Source: Linanthus parryae (Eukaryota > Streptophyta > Magnoliopsida > Ericales > Polemoniaceae). Taken from it: DNA of 64,000 nucleotides. The DNA is taken from positions 72,906,994-72,970,993 of the forward strand of contig JALGPY010000001.1 in NCBI GenBank assembly GCA_023055425.1. Direction: 5' to 3'. The position numbers and the translations under genes are program-made. The notes under the pieces are model-generated. The model worked only from the letters and a program-made list of their open reading frames with translations. It had not been told where the DNA came from and ran no database searches. Positions 1 to 9,666 of this stretch are shown here, piece after piece (positions within the stretch are counted from its first letter, which is position 1; each line of letters opens with the position of its first letter).

Positions 1-1497
1 ACCTCTTAGATCTATCTCTATAGATCTTTATACCGAGTATATAGGCTGCTTCCCCTAAGTCCTTCATTGAGAAACACTTTCCTAGCCAATCTTTCACAGA
101 TTGCAGCATGGGAATGTCGTTTCCAATGAGTAGTATGTCATCCACATATAAGACCAGAAAAGCTACAGAGCTCCCACTAACCTTCTTGTAAACACAAGAC
201 TCATCTTCGTTTCTGATGAAGCCAAACTCTTTGACTACTTCATCAAAACGTCGATTCCAACTCCTAGAAGCTTGCTTCAATCCATAAATGGATCGTTGCA
301 GCTTACAGACTTTGTTGGCTTGCTTTGGATCCTCAAAACCCTCCGGCTGTATCATATACACGTCCTCGAGGAGATTCCCATAAAGGAATGCTGTTTTGAC
401 ATCCATCTGCCAAATCTCATAGTCGTAGTATGCTGCAATCGCAAGTAGGATTCGGATGGATTTGGTCATTGCGACTGGTGAAAGGTTTCATCATAGTCAA
501 TACCATGAATCTGTCTGAATCCTTTAGCCACCAATCGGCCCTTATAGGTAATCACATTACCATCCATGTCGATCTTCTTCTTGAAGACCCACTTGCACCC
601 TATGGGCCGCGCCCCATCAGGTGGTTCCACCAAAGTCCACACTTTGTTGGTATACATGGATTCCATCTCGGATCTCATGGCCTCAAGCCACTTCTGCGAG
701 TCTGGGCCATTCATGGCCTCCTCATAGGTAGTAGGCTCATCATCTATGAGCATCGTGTCGCCGGAATCAGTTACAAGAAGTCCGTACCTCTCGGGTTCCT
801 GGCGCACTCTACTAGATCTACGAAGCTCTTGTGTTACCTGAACAGGTGGATCCACAACTGCTTGTGATTCCTGTTCATGTTCCATAATTGGTTCAGCGAT
901 TTGTGGTTCTTGAACTTCTTCAAGTTCTACATTCCTCCCACTTGCTTCTTTAGAGACAAACTCTCTTTCTAGAAACACGCCGGTCCGAGCAACAAACACT
1001 TTGTTCTCGGTTGGATTGTAGAAGTAGTATCCCTTAGTTTCCTTAGGGTACCCCACAAATTTACACTTATCCGATTTAGGCCCTAGCTTGTCTGATTGTA
1101 AACGTTTTACATAGACATCGCAGCCCCAAATCCTCATGAACGACAGTGTGGGACGCCTCCCACTCCACATCTCATATGGTGTCTTCATGACTGATTTAGA
1201 TGGAACGCGGTTAATGGTGAAAGCTGCACTTAATAGAGCGTAGCCCCAAAATGATAATGGAAGATTGGTTTGACACATCATAGACCGAACCATATCCAAT
1301 AGGGTTCGATTCCTCCTCTCGGACACGCCATTCCATTGTGGCGTTCCGGGTGGAGTGAGTTGGGACAGGATCCCACACTCTCTAAGATAGTCGTCAAACT
1401 CTTGGCTCAAGTATTCTCCTCCACGATCCGATCGTAGAGCCTTGATACTTTTGCCAAGTTGCTTCTCTACTTCATTCTTGAATTCTTTGAACACTTC
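1..1497 (-). pseudogene. Copia1 pol, integrase core to reverse transcriptase (3' half of a split polyprotein)
   Basis: Reads on the minus strand as a Ty1/Copia polyprotein. From 1497 downward it shows the second half of the integrase core (RSDRGGEY with the second catalytic Asp, NGVSERRNRTLLD with the catalytic Glu), the integrase C-terminal part (LSFMRIWGCDVYVK), a variable hinge, and the start of RT (CKWVFKKK, RLVAKGF). A one-base deletion near 480-484 shifts the frame; RT then continues to position 1 in the next frame, with the motif YVDD near 140-150. The N-terminal half of the same polyprotein is at 16659-18274; both halves meet in frame once the Tat1 element and one target-site copy are discounted. 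The gene therefore has two lesions, the Tat1 insertion and the frameshift. The rest of RT and RNase H lies outside the window. Confidence 0.93.
1493..1497. repeat. Target-site duplication of Tat1, left copy (acttc)
   Basis: The five bases acttc directly precede the Tat1 LTR and are repeated exactly at 16659-16663 directly after the other LTR. A 5-bp duplication is the expected product of Ty3/Gypsy integration. Confidence 0.95.
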
Positions 1498-2123
1498 TGT
1501 GCACAAGAGATTCCGGCGGGGAGACCTCCGTGTACACCGTGTGTAGTGGATCAAGGATCGCACAGGAAGAGTGGGGTTGTGTGTAGGGAGAGAGTAAGGC
1601 AGTAGCAATGTCTGAGAGAGAGACAGAGGTTTGGCAGAGCTTCCGCGTATGGCAGTGTGTTCTCCTTTGTATGGAAAGGTTGACGATCTATATATACTGG
1701 AGAACGTGACCGTTGTAGTGTGGTTAATGCGCCCATTGATGGCGGCTTAATTAGCTTAACCATAACGGCACGTTCGTCCGAGTATATAGGGACCGTTACA
1801 GCACGTGGTGCGCGAATACCGGAACCGTTACGGGGTTGACCGGGTTTGACCGGATTGACCGGGTTTATGGAGCTCGTGCCATAAATCTCTCAAAACAGTT
1901 ACTAAAGGTCGCGTGCGGGCTTGGCTCGCACGCGACAGGGCTTACTCTAGCCTCCAAACCACAAAGTCCCTACAAGTCCCGTGCGGTGGTATGCGAGGGC
2001 TCTGTCTCGCAGCCCCCACATGGATCAGCTCGGCTGGTGATCCAGTGTGTGTGGAGCACAATATGGTGTGCTGGATGGCTGCCACATGGCCAAGATCTGT
2101 CAGCTCAGAAAGCAGTATCTACA
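1498..2123 (-). repeat. Tat1 3' LTR
   Basis: 626 bp, plus-strand ends tgtgcaca and tatctaca, so the element-sense LTR starts TGTAGATA and ends TGTGCACA. It matches 16033-16658 along its whole length except for about three C/T differences (aggatcg/aggattg, tctcgcag/tctcgtag, cagtgtgtg/cagtgcgtg). TATA-like stretches are near 1688-1697 and 1777-1783. Confidence 0.95.
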
Positions 2124-2137
2124 TTAGCCCCCTTTCT
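2124..2137 (-). other. Tat1 polypurine tract
   Basis: Element-sense AGAAAGGGGGCTAA directly abuts the 3' LTR. The same sequence precedes the Tat2 LTR at 23568-23581. It would prime plus-strand DNA synthesis. Confidence 0.85.
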
Positions 2138-2384
2138 GCGCGTGAAGACTCATAGCCGTATAGACTTCCATGCGCGGAAACCAACATACGCGTCTCCGCC
2201 ACGCACCAATTCAAATACGGGTAGATTCAGCCCCCGTGCGTGTCATTATGACCTAAAACCCCTAGAGTCGTGCCGTCTGACCTTTAGGGTTTTAGGCGTG
2301 ACGTTAGCTTGTCCTGTGATTGCGCGATTCGACGGTGACGGTTGCGATTCGACTATCGAAAGGACACAACCCTTCATTGTTTTG

Positions 2385-2393
2385 GATAAATAC
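2385..2393 (+). promoter_or_regulatory. Candidate TATA-like element of the antisense PMD gene
   Basis: The plus-strand motif gataaatac lies about 425 bp upstream of the ATG at 2811 and outside the LTR. The same stretch, with flanking sequence down to the shared segment tcacttctttctcttaaagtg, is kept in Tat2 (complement near 23311-23320). Conservation between two copies and the position upstream of an open gene suggest an internal promoter; no start site can be read from sequence. Confidence 0.4.
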
Positions 2394-2810
2394 CTTGTAT
2401 CCCCCATTATTGCAAAGCATCACTTCTTTCTCTTAAAGTGAATGGTACCCGGAAATCTTCGAGAGCAGATCCAGATAATCAATCACCAGTTCAGAACTGC
2501 AAATCGTATTCTTCAATTGTGCATATCCAAGCAGGCTTCAAGAAAACAAGGTTGGCCTCGTTTACTTTTGATTTAGGATACCAGTGTTTGCCTTGAACTG
2601 CGTTGAATCTGTAAACCCATGAAATTTGTGAAGAGGCTTTGATCTTTGAACCCGCTTCGTTTTAATCTTTCAACAATATTGGATCTTGCAACTCCCCAAT
2701 TTCTGAAATCGATACCGGAACTGTTCGTCTTCCTTTGCATAGATCTTGAATTCAAAAATTCAAACTGAAGTGTGGTATTTCTCCCCCCTTTTTCTTGCTC
2801 TTCCGCAGGA

Positions 2811-5800
2811 ATGGCCAAGACAAGAGTAACCAGACCCGTCAAGGAAGATGAAGAGATACCCGACCTTCCGCAGGCCTTGTGGCGAAAAGCCCCCTTTTTA
2901 GGCGGCAAAGATTTCTACCATGCGAGGGTAAAGGCGAAGAGGATGCCTGATCCTGTTCCAGTTGAGCCATTGCTGACGCTGACTCGCCCAGTTAACTCAG
3001 CCTTGCTCGAGTTGGTTGGTTCCGAGGATGTAGTTCGATTGGGGATCGAGAACGGGCACTTCCCATATACTGCGATTTCTACTCAGGCGTTCGTCCAGAA
3101 ATTGGACTATATGGATGAGTGGATTGACCACGTGTTGGATCATCACGCCGTGACTCTTAATGAAGCCGGCGTATACTTTGCTATCCATGCTATGAAGGGT
3201 GCTGCCGTGAAGTTGGATCAGTCCATGCTTCTAGACCTTCTGTCCCGTTACTCGCCTGCGACTCATACGTTCCATTTTGCTGAGTTCGAGGCTGCCCCGA
3301 CACTCGAGGACGTTCAAATGCTGTACGAGCTTTCCCCCATGGGCGAGGTGGACCCTCTGAGTCCCTTGAGGACATCTGCGGAGATTGCCTTGTACACGCA
3401 GATGGAGGAATGCCTAGCAGAGGTGAAGAAATTCTCCACTCGGTGGACCACTACGAAGCCTCTTCCGAACTGGCAGCTGGTTGATACATCCGCGAAGAAT
3501 ACCTGGAACAAATGGTTGCAGTACTTCTTTCGAGATTATGCGAACAGCAGCATTACTAAGAAACTTCTGAGTGAAGATCCAGAGGCCGAGAATTACGTAG
3601 AGGGCAAGGGTTATCACTTGACCCTTTGTGCTTTTCTCTGTGCCTGGCTGTCGAGGTACTTGATTGATGGTCACCCCCATGACGGAGTCTTCTACCATGT
3701 GTTGCCACTTGCTGTGAGGCTCGCTCTTGGCCAGAGGGTCGCACTCGGACCCTTGGTCTTGGGCACACTGTACTATAGGCTTGATCAGCTGGTTCTGGCT
3801 ATGAGGGAGTCGCGTGGCCGCCTCGATGTGCTGACTTTTGTCAATATTTCCTTTTTGACAATGTGGGTTTTCGAGCGCTGGCCGTCTTATGCTCCAACTG
3901 CTCTCCAACTTGACAAGTGGTGTCCCCCGGGCGAGACAGAAGCGCGCAACAGCAGAAGAGCTGCGAGATGGTTTGGAACAGGCAACACCAAGTGCGTTTG
4001 GAGTTTGATATGCGACAAACGGAAGGAGTTTACTGCCAGGCCCTATGCCACGCGCATTGAGAACGTGCGATGGTTCCCAAAGCTGTACCCCTCTAAAGGC
4101 ATGGTCTTTTCAGAAGAGCTTCTCTTTGAAGGGAGACCTCATTTTCATGAGCGCTACCGCGAGTTCTTTTGCTGGTGTGTGCGAGGTTCCCTTCCTGCCC
4201 TTGCAGAGCATATTCGTGAGCTCGCGCCGAGGTATGAAAAGCTTACCGTGGACGTTGACCCCACTCGATTTTCTCCTCAGTTTGGTTTTGATGCGGTGGC
4301 CCCATCAATCTGGCCCCAGTCCATTGTCAGAGGATGCTACAAGCGCCTGCTAACAAAGGAGTGCAAGACGGTTTTCATGAACAATCTTCCTTTTGAGCAG
4401 CCTGCGGGAACCCGCGAGGGTGGTTGTTCCCAGAACTGGCTCGCATACTGGGTTGCCCAGCAAACGAGGATTGAGACGGAGTCGCCCGCGCAGCCAGGTA
4501 GATCTCCCTTGATCAAAAGGAACTCTTTTCCGTTTCGCCCCACTTGCAGTCTGAGCGAGTCTGAGTATGGTTGCTACTCACTGTGGGATCGTGAGAACCA
4601 TTTGTGCCCTGATGTCATTCTGAAGGAGCAAGTCGCCGCAATTAAGAAGGGCGATACGCATGTCGTCAGATATAGCAAGGCATTTGCTGAGGTAAGCGAT
4701 TTCTCCGCGTGCATTAAGCTTCTTGATTTCCTTATGCTGACATCTTTATTCTTTTCGGTTGTAGTGTCATGTGCGGCGATTCGCATCTGGTGATCGCTTC
4801 AAGTCATTGGTTAACGCCATTGTTGCCACCAGAAGACAAAGGCAGTCGTTCCGGCTATCGTGGAGGATGGAACCTGAGCTCGAAACGAAGATTCGCGCAG
4901 TCATGAATGCTTTTGCTGACTCGCTGATAGACAATCCTCCGGCTCCGTCTCCTTCTGGAGATGACCCGTCTCCTCCAGCGACTGCGGTGCCAAGAGTGAA
5001 GAGACCTAGGCAAAAGGGAATTACGATTTCTTCCCCTAGGAATGCCCCAGCTTCTCCCCCAGTGAGGTCCCTTTCTATCAAGGACAAAGGTAAAGGTCGC
5101 ATGCCCAGCAAAGTGCGGAAAGATCTCGCAGTTGAGACCTTTGTTCCATTCAATCAAGAGGAAGAGGAAGAGAGGCAGGAGCCCCAAGCAAGTGATGAAG
5201 AAGAAGTAACAGTTGTGATGCATGAGGAAGAATCAGGAGGTACCTCCGTCGCATTTCCTTTCCCGTTATCGTAACTTCTTTGCACTTCTTTTCTTTAAAC
5301 CAATTGGGTATTCGCAGATGATGATGATGAAACCATTGGTGGCCTTGTGGCCAAGAGACAAAAGAGAGATGCCCATACTGGCATTCCATATGAGCCCATA
5401 AGCGAGGACGTTCTTGCTGAGTCCCGAAAGACAGCCGCGGAGGCTGCTGAAAGAAGAAGGCGGCGAGAGGAAGAGGAGCTCGAGCGCGTGAAACAGCGGA
5501 GTCTCGAAGAGCAGCATGTTGACGACTTAGTGCGTCCAGTTGGCGAGGAAGACGAGCTTCCCGAAGAAGTGGCTCCTCATGCGGAAGAGGAAGATGAGGT
5601 TCCCGGAGAGGATGTAGCGGCCTTGGAGCAAGTCCAAGCAGACTTCGAAGAGATCGCAGGTGGTGATAAAGGTGAGATCTTCAATCTCGCAGTAACTTAT
5701 AGAGATGTTATTGTGGGTGCGTTAAAGCATGGTGTGTCAAAGGCTGACATTCGCCGTTGGTTAGTAGGCAAATGCGGAGAACCCTCAGGTAACTATTTGA

Positions 5801-7099
5801 GTGATACGCACGTACTAGGCTTTAGCAACTTAAGGCAGAATCATGACTGGTTTATTCGCATCCCAGGTCACGCTTCTCTTAAAGACTTGCTTAGTGAGGA
5901 CACACTGATAGGGCATGGTTCCACGTCCTTAGTGTATGATGAGGATACCTCAATCCCACCTTCGCGTGGAGGTGCTTTCTCTTAGCTTTAGCAAAGATAG
6001 CAAAATAACTTATAGCGCAAGTTACCTCATATCATCGCATTTAATGTCGCAGGTTATGCTGAGGAACCTGAGCTGGAGCAGAGAAGTCAGCCTTCTGTGT
6101 CCTATGTTCCAATTCCGAGCTCCCATACCGAGAAGCCCGTCGCAGCTGCTGAACACGCGGGTGAGCCTCTTGAGGACATCATCGAGCTTTCCGACGATGC
6201 TGGAGCTGACACTGTGCTGATGGATGAAGATGTCCATGCTAGTGCTGAGGAAGTAAGGACAAGTGCTGCTAATGTTCTCGCATCTGAGAGCGTCCTTCGC
6301 CAAGCGACTTCGGCTGTCCCTTCGCCCCCGGCGATGACTGAGCCAGAGGCACCTATTCCTGCGTGGAGCATTTGGGGCTCGCAGGTTGGGAATGCAGTCG
6401 CAACTGGTGCGGCCTACACTCTTCCTCCCGACTCCGAGAGATTGGAGCTCGCAGCTGATAGGAGGGCTATGGAGCGAGGGCAATCTTCGAACAACCCGGC
6501 AGCCCGCATTCCTTCTCTTCATGAGATTCTGGAGGGAACTGGTAAGTAGAGCTTTACTGTTCGCACGTCGCATCATTCGCTTGCGAGTTTTGACATCATA
6601 ACTTATTTTTGAAATCACTTTAGGTTTGAAGCAAACCGATGTAGACTGGGTGGTTCGAATGCGCCTCACGTACCCCCGATCGTTTGTGAGATCTCTGGAG
6701 ATTGGGCCTTTTGACAGGAGGCTGTTCCTTACTGAAGCCATTTGGATATTGGAGCAGCTGTCTGCGGCTACACCTGCGACCATTTCTGTCCAGAGTGCTG
6801 AATTGCTGTGCGGCATGTGCCAAAATCTCCTGATCAAAGTCCAAGGCAGACTGGGTTTCAAATTTCTCAAGGACAGAGTCACGCTGATTCGCGCAGCCGT
6901 AACGTTGAAACTCGGCCACCAAAATCTCGCAGCTGAGAAGCATAAGGTGGAGCAGCAGAAGCAAAAGGTTGATGAAGCTCTGAAGCTGTATCATGAGATG
7001 AATGCTAGGTGCGAGCTACTGAAGCAAGAAGTGGAACAAGTGGAGAAGCTGAGCGAGCAGTTCGAGCCCCAAGACTCCTTAATCAAGAATTTGCTTTGA
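2811..7099 (+). CDS. Plant mobile domain (PMD) protein encoded antisense within Tat1, five exons
   Basis: Exons 2811-4691, 4765-5239, 5318-5971, 6053-6541 and 6624-7099 join into 1324 codons without a stop. Introns of 73, 78, 81 and 82 bp have GT-AG ends and phases 0, 1, 1, 1. Exon 1 encodes the domain: HTFHFAEFEAAPTLEDV (about residues 148-164) and, further on, LGTLYYRLDQ and FLTMWVFERWPSYAPT match the usual PMD pattern (TFHLP..E.TLEDV; LAxLYRxL; LQLWAWERFP). Exons 2 to 4 are acidic and low in complexity, with basic patches such as KRPRQKG; exon 5 ends in a probable coiled coil (EKHKVEQQKQKVDEAL). ATG 2811 is preferred because ttccgcag just before it looks like an acceptor of a 5'-UTR intron and is repeated in Tat2. 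PMD proteins act in the nucleus in silencing and genome stability (MAIN, MAIL1) and PMD is known from transposons. The role here is inferred. An alternative exon 3 end at 5671 is possible. Confidence 0.82.
4692..4764 (+). other. Intron 1 of the antisense PMD gene (73 bp)
   Basis: Donor GAG|gtaagc and acceptor ttgtag|TG, phase 0. Without splicing the frame stops 33 codons into the intron and following exon; with it, the frame continues as CHVRRFASGDRF. Confidence 0.8.
5240..5317 (+). other. Intron 2 of the antisense PMD gene (78 bp)
   Basis: Donor G|gtacct and acceptor ttcgcag|AT, phase 1. It contains an in-frame stop (taa near 5272) and a pyrimidine-rich stretch ahead of the acceptor. Confidence 0.75.
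5972..6052 (+). other. Intron 3 of the antisense PMD gene (81 bp)
   Basis: Donor G|gtgctt and acceptor tgtcgcag|GT, phase 1. This donor gives an intron of the same size as the other three and keeps 100 extra open codons. A stronger-looking donor, G|gtgaga at 5672, would give a 381-bp intron in the same phase, so alternative splicing is possible. Confidence 0.6.
6542..6623 (+). other. Intron 4 of the antisense PMD gene (82 bp)
   Basis: Donor G|gtaagt (consensus) and acceptor cactttag|GT, phase 1. Unspliced, the frame ends at once at gtaagtag. Confidence 0.8.
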
Positions 7100-8548
7100 T
7101 TTTCGAATTTTGCAAAAATATAGCAGGAAAAAGATAGCTGAAACATTAATGTAATGTCTTGAACATTAATGTAATGTTGCTAGGGTTTCTCCCCCTTTTT
7201 TTTAACAACAATGAAATTTCCCGTTTTGCCCTTTTCCAGGATTTGATTGGATATTTTTGTGCATATCCAATTATGACATCAGCAATTGATACTCTGCTTG
7301 ATTTTCGCGCTAATTTCTTGGCAGATAAGCACGCTTTCGTTGGGAAGTCCATCCGAATCATGACCATCCGTCATTTATTAGGATACGCAACTGAATCGTC
7401 GTAGCCTTTAGTAGGGTAATTGATTGTTACCGCTTTTCAAGGCGTAAGTGATTGAACTTACCCTCTGTTTGAATTTTGCTGACTCATCTTAGGCAACCGA
7501 AGAGTCTGTACAGGGTCTATATAAACCCTGTCTTTGCTATTTGGGTTCTTCATCCCAAACATGTGCTTTGCCGTGAGTCCTTACGACTGCTGGCTTCAAC
7601 GCTTGTTTTTCGTTGATTCATGGCAACTTCAAGTTTTGAATCCTGAGTTTGCGCTTTGTGCTATAGAAATAGTTTCCAAGATCCACTTTATGAGGCTTAT
7701 TGCTCTTTATAACCATCATAAAGAAGATGCAGATAATATCTCATGTGTGTTCGAAGAAATTTCTTCGTGTATTATGTGTGCAGGTCATGTTTCCGGCCGC
7801 CTCGTGGTGAGGTGCAGCGCCGAAGTGACCGTGCTACCGTCTCGTAATGAACGGCGGAATTCTCCTACAGCATCCCTGGAGGAGGATTTCTTGCCTCTTC
7901 GTTCTTGAACTCAGGGTGCTCGTCAATGCCCTTGTCCAACATGACAAGGAGTCCATCACCAGAGGAATGACTGCTTCGCCTGTTTTGCAGATCAGCATAT
8001 GTCGAAACAGGAAGCTCCTCCGGCGCCTACCTTGATCAGACAGAGGCTTTTGTCACCCCTTGGGGTCTTGGGCGTATCGTTTCCCAGGTTTCGCGGCTAG
8101 GGATGTAGCGAATGACAAGCTGATCTCTTCGCGGCAGCATCCCTTTTGCTACGGATCTTTGGCCGCAGATCTGCGTGTTGCGTAGCCGGTGTTGAAACTG
8201 GTGGGTTCATCCTTTTTCAGTCGGGATTCCCGCGATGTGTAACTTCATGCTTGCGAGTTACTTTTCGAATGTATTGTAAGCCATGTTGGCTGCGTAGTTA
8301 GATTCGAGCTTTTCGCTTGTAAGCTGCTATCTAGACAGATAAATTGCAAGTCATTTGACTCGTAATGATAAATAGCCTTTTGTATTATCTGCTGTCTCTT
8401 TACAACAAAAATACAATTTCGCATGCGTTTCGGCATATTTCGCCTTGCATAATGCTATGTAATGGTTTCGCATTTGCGATATATTAATTTGCTGATGCTT
8501 CGCTAGATCGTTCGAGATCATATTTTCGCAGCTGTGCCATCATGGCAG
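7100..8548. other. Tat1 spacer between the antisense gene and the tandem array
   Basis: About 1.4 kb with no convincing gene. An open frame at 7534-7908 (plus strand) has no recognisable domain. Acceptor-like strings (gtgtgcag near 7784, ttttgcag near 7989) could mark 3'-UTR introns of the antisense transcript, but nothing supports coding. From about 8300 rightwards, degenerate copies of the array motif (gctgctatc...agacagata) begin. Confidence 0.4.
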
Positions 8549-9430
8549 ATGGGCTTGTGGTTGGCCGTTATGGATCATTCAAGATCATCTTCACAATGTT
8601 GCAAGTTGCTATCGTGGCAGATAGTCTTTAGTATATCAATCAAGATCGTTAAATTGTACGAGTTGCTATCGTCGCAGATAGGCTTTAGAAGATCGACTAA
8701 GATCATTTTTTTCGTAGGCTGCTATCGCAACAGATAGGTTTTAAAGATCAATTAAGATCGCATTTGTATGTGTTGCTACCATGACAGATAGGCTTTAGAA
8801 GATCAATTAAGATCGCATTTGTATGTGTTGCTATCGTTACAGATAGGCTTAGATGATCACTTAAGATCGCATAGGCTGCTATCGCGAGGGATAGGCTTAG
8901 ATGATCACTTAAGATCGCATTTGCATAGGCTGCTATCGTAAGAGATAGGCTTAGATGATCACTTAAGATCGCATAGGCTGCTATCGCGAGGGATAGGCTT
9001 AGATGATCACTTAAGATCGCATTTGCATAGGCTGCTATCGTAAGAGATAGGCTTAGATGATCACTTAAGATCGCATGGGCTGCTATCGCGAGGGATAGGC
9101 TTAGATGATCACTTAAGATCGCATTTGCATAGGCTTCTATCGTAAGAGATAGGCTTAGATGATCACTTAAGATCGCATAGGCTGCTATCGCGAGGGATAG
9201 GCTTAGTTGATCACTTAAGATCGCATTCGCATAGGCTGCTATCGTAAGAGATAGGCTTAGATGATCACTTAAGATCGCATGGGCTGCTATCGCGAGGGAT
9301 AGGCTTAGTTGATCACTTAAGATCGCATTCGCATAGGCTGCTATCGTAAGAGATAGGCTTAGATGATCACTTAAGATCGCATAGGCTGCTATCGCGAGGG
9401 ATAGGCTTAGTTGATCGATTAAGATCGCAG
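8549..9430. repeat. Tandem array with a dimeric 102-bp unit in the Tat1 3' region
   Basis: Successive copies of ataggctt fall at 8788, 8843, 8891, 8945, 8993, 9047, 9095, 9149, 9197, 9251, 9299, 9353 and 9401. From 8843 the spacing alternates exactly 48 and 54 bp, giving five 102-bp dimers without an indel. Monomers further left (8549, 8621, 8678, 8734) are more diverged and spaced 54-72 bp. Each monomer contains a short inverted repeat (CTATC...GATAG) and the string GATCACTTAAGATC. Tandem repeats in the hypervariable 3' region are known in Ogre/Tat elements and can seed satellite DNA. Confidence 0.93.
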
Positions 9431-9666
9431 TTGTACAGATTGCTATTGCGGCGAATAAACCATGATTAACAGTAATAACAAACTGAATAGAGCAACATAA
9501 ACAGCTAGAAATGTGAACTTCTCATTTGGGAGAATTCTTTTATTATAACGCTCTCATATGGGAGAGATGGGATTACAATCCTCTCATATGGGGGAGGAGA
9601 TTGTGTAAATCGTAGCCATACAAGATATCAAGCAACGTTATAATAAAACGCATGAAATGAGAGAAG

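Noticed and set aside
430..867. 145-codon plus-strand open frame
   Set aside because: It is the complement of Copia1 pol coding sequence and has no domain.
7534..7908. 124-codon plus-strand open frame in the Tat1 spacer
   Set aside because: No domain or Tat2 counterpart available; too short to separate from chance.
8549..9430. Tandem array considered as centromeric satellite
   Set aside because: It lies between integrase and antisense gene of a complete Tat element and has only about a dozen monomers.
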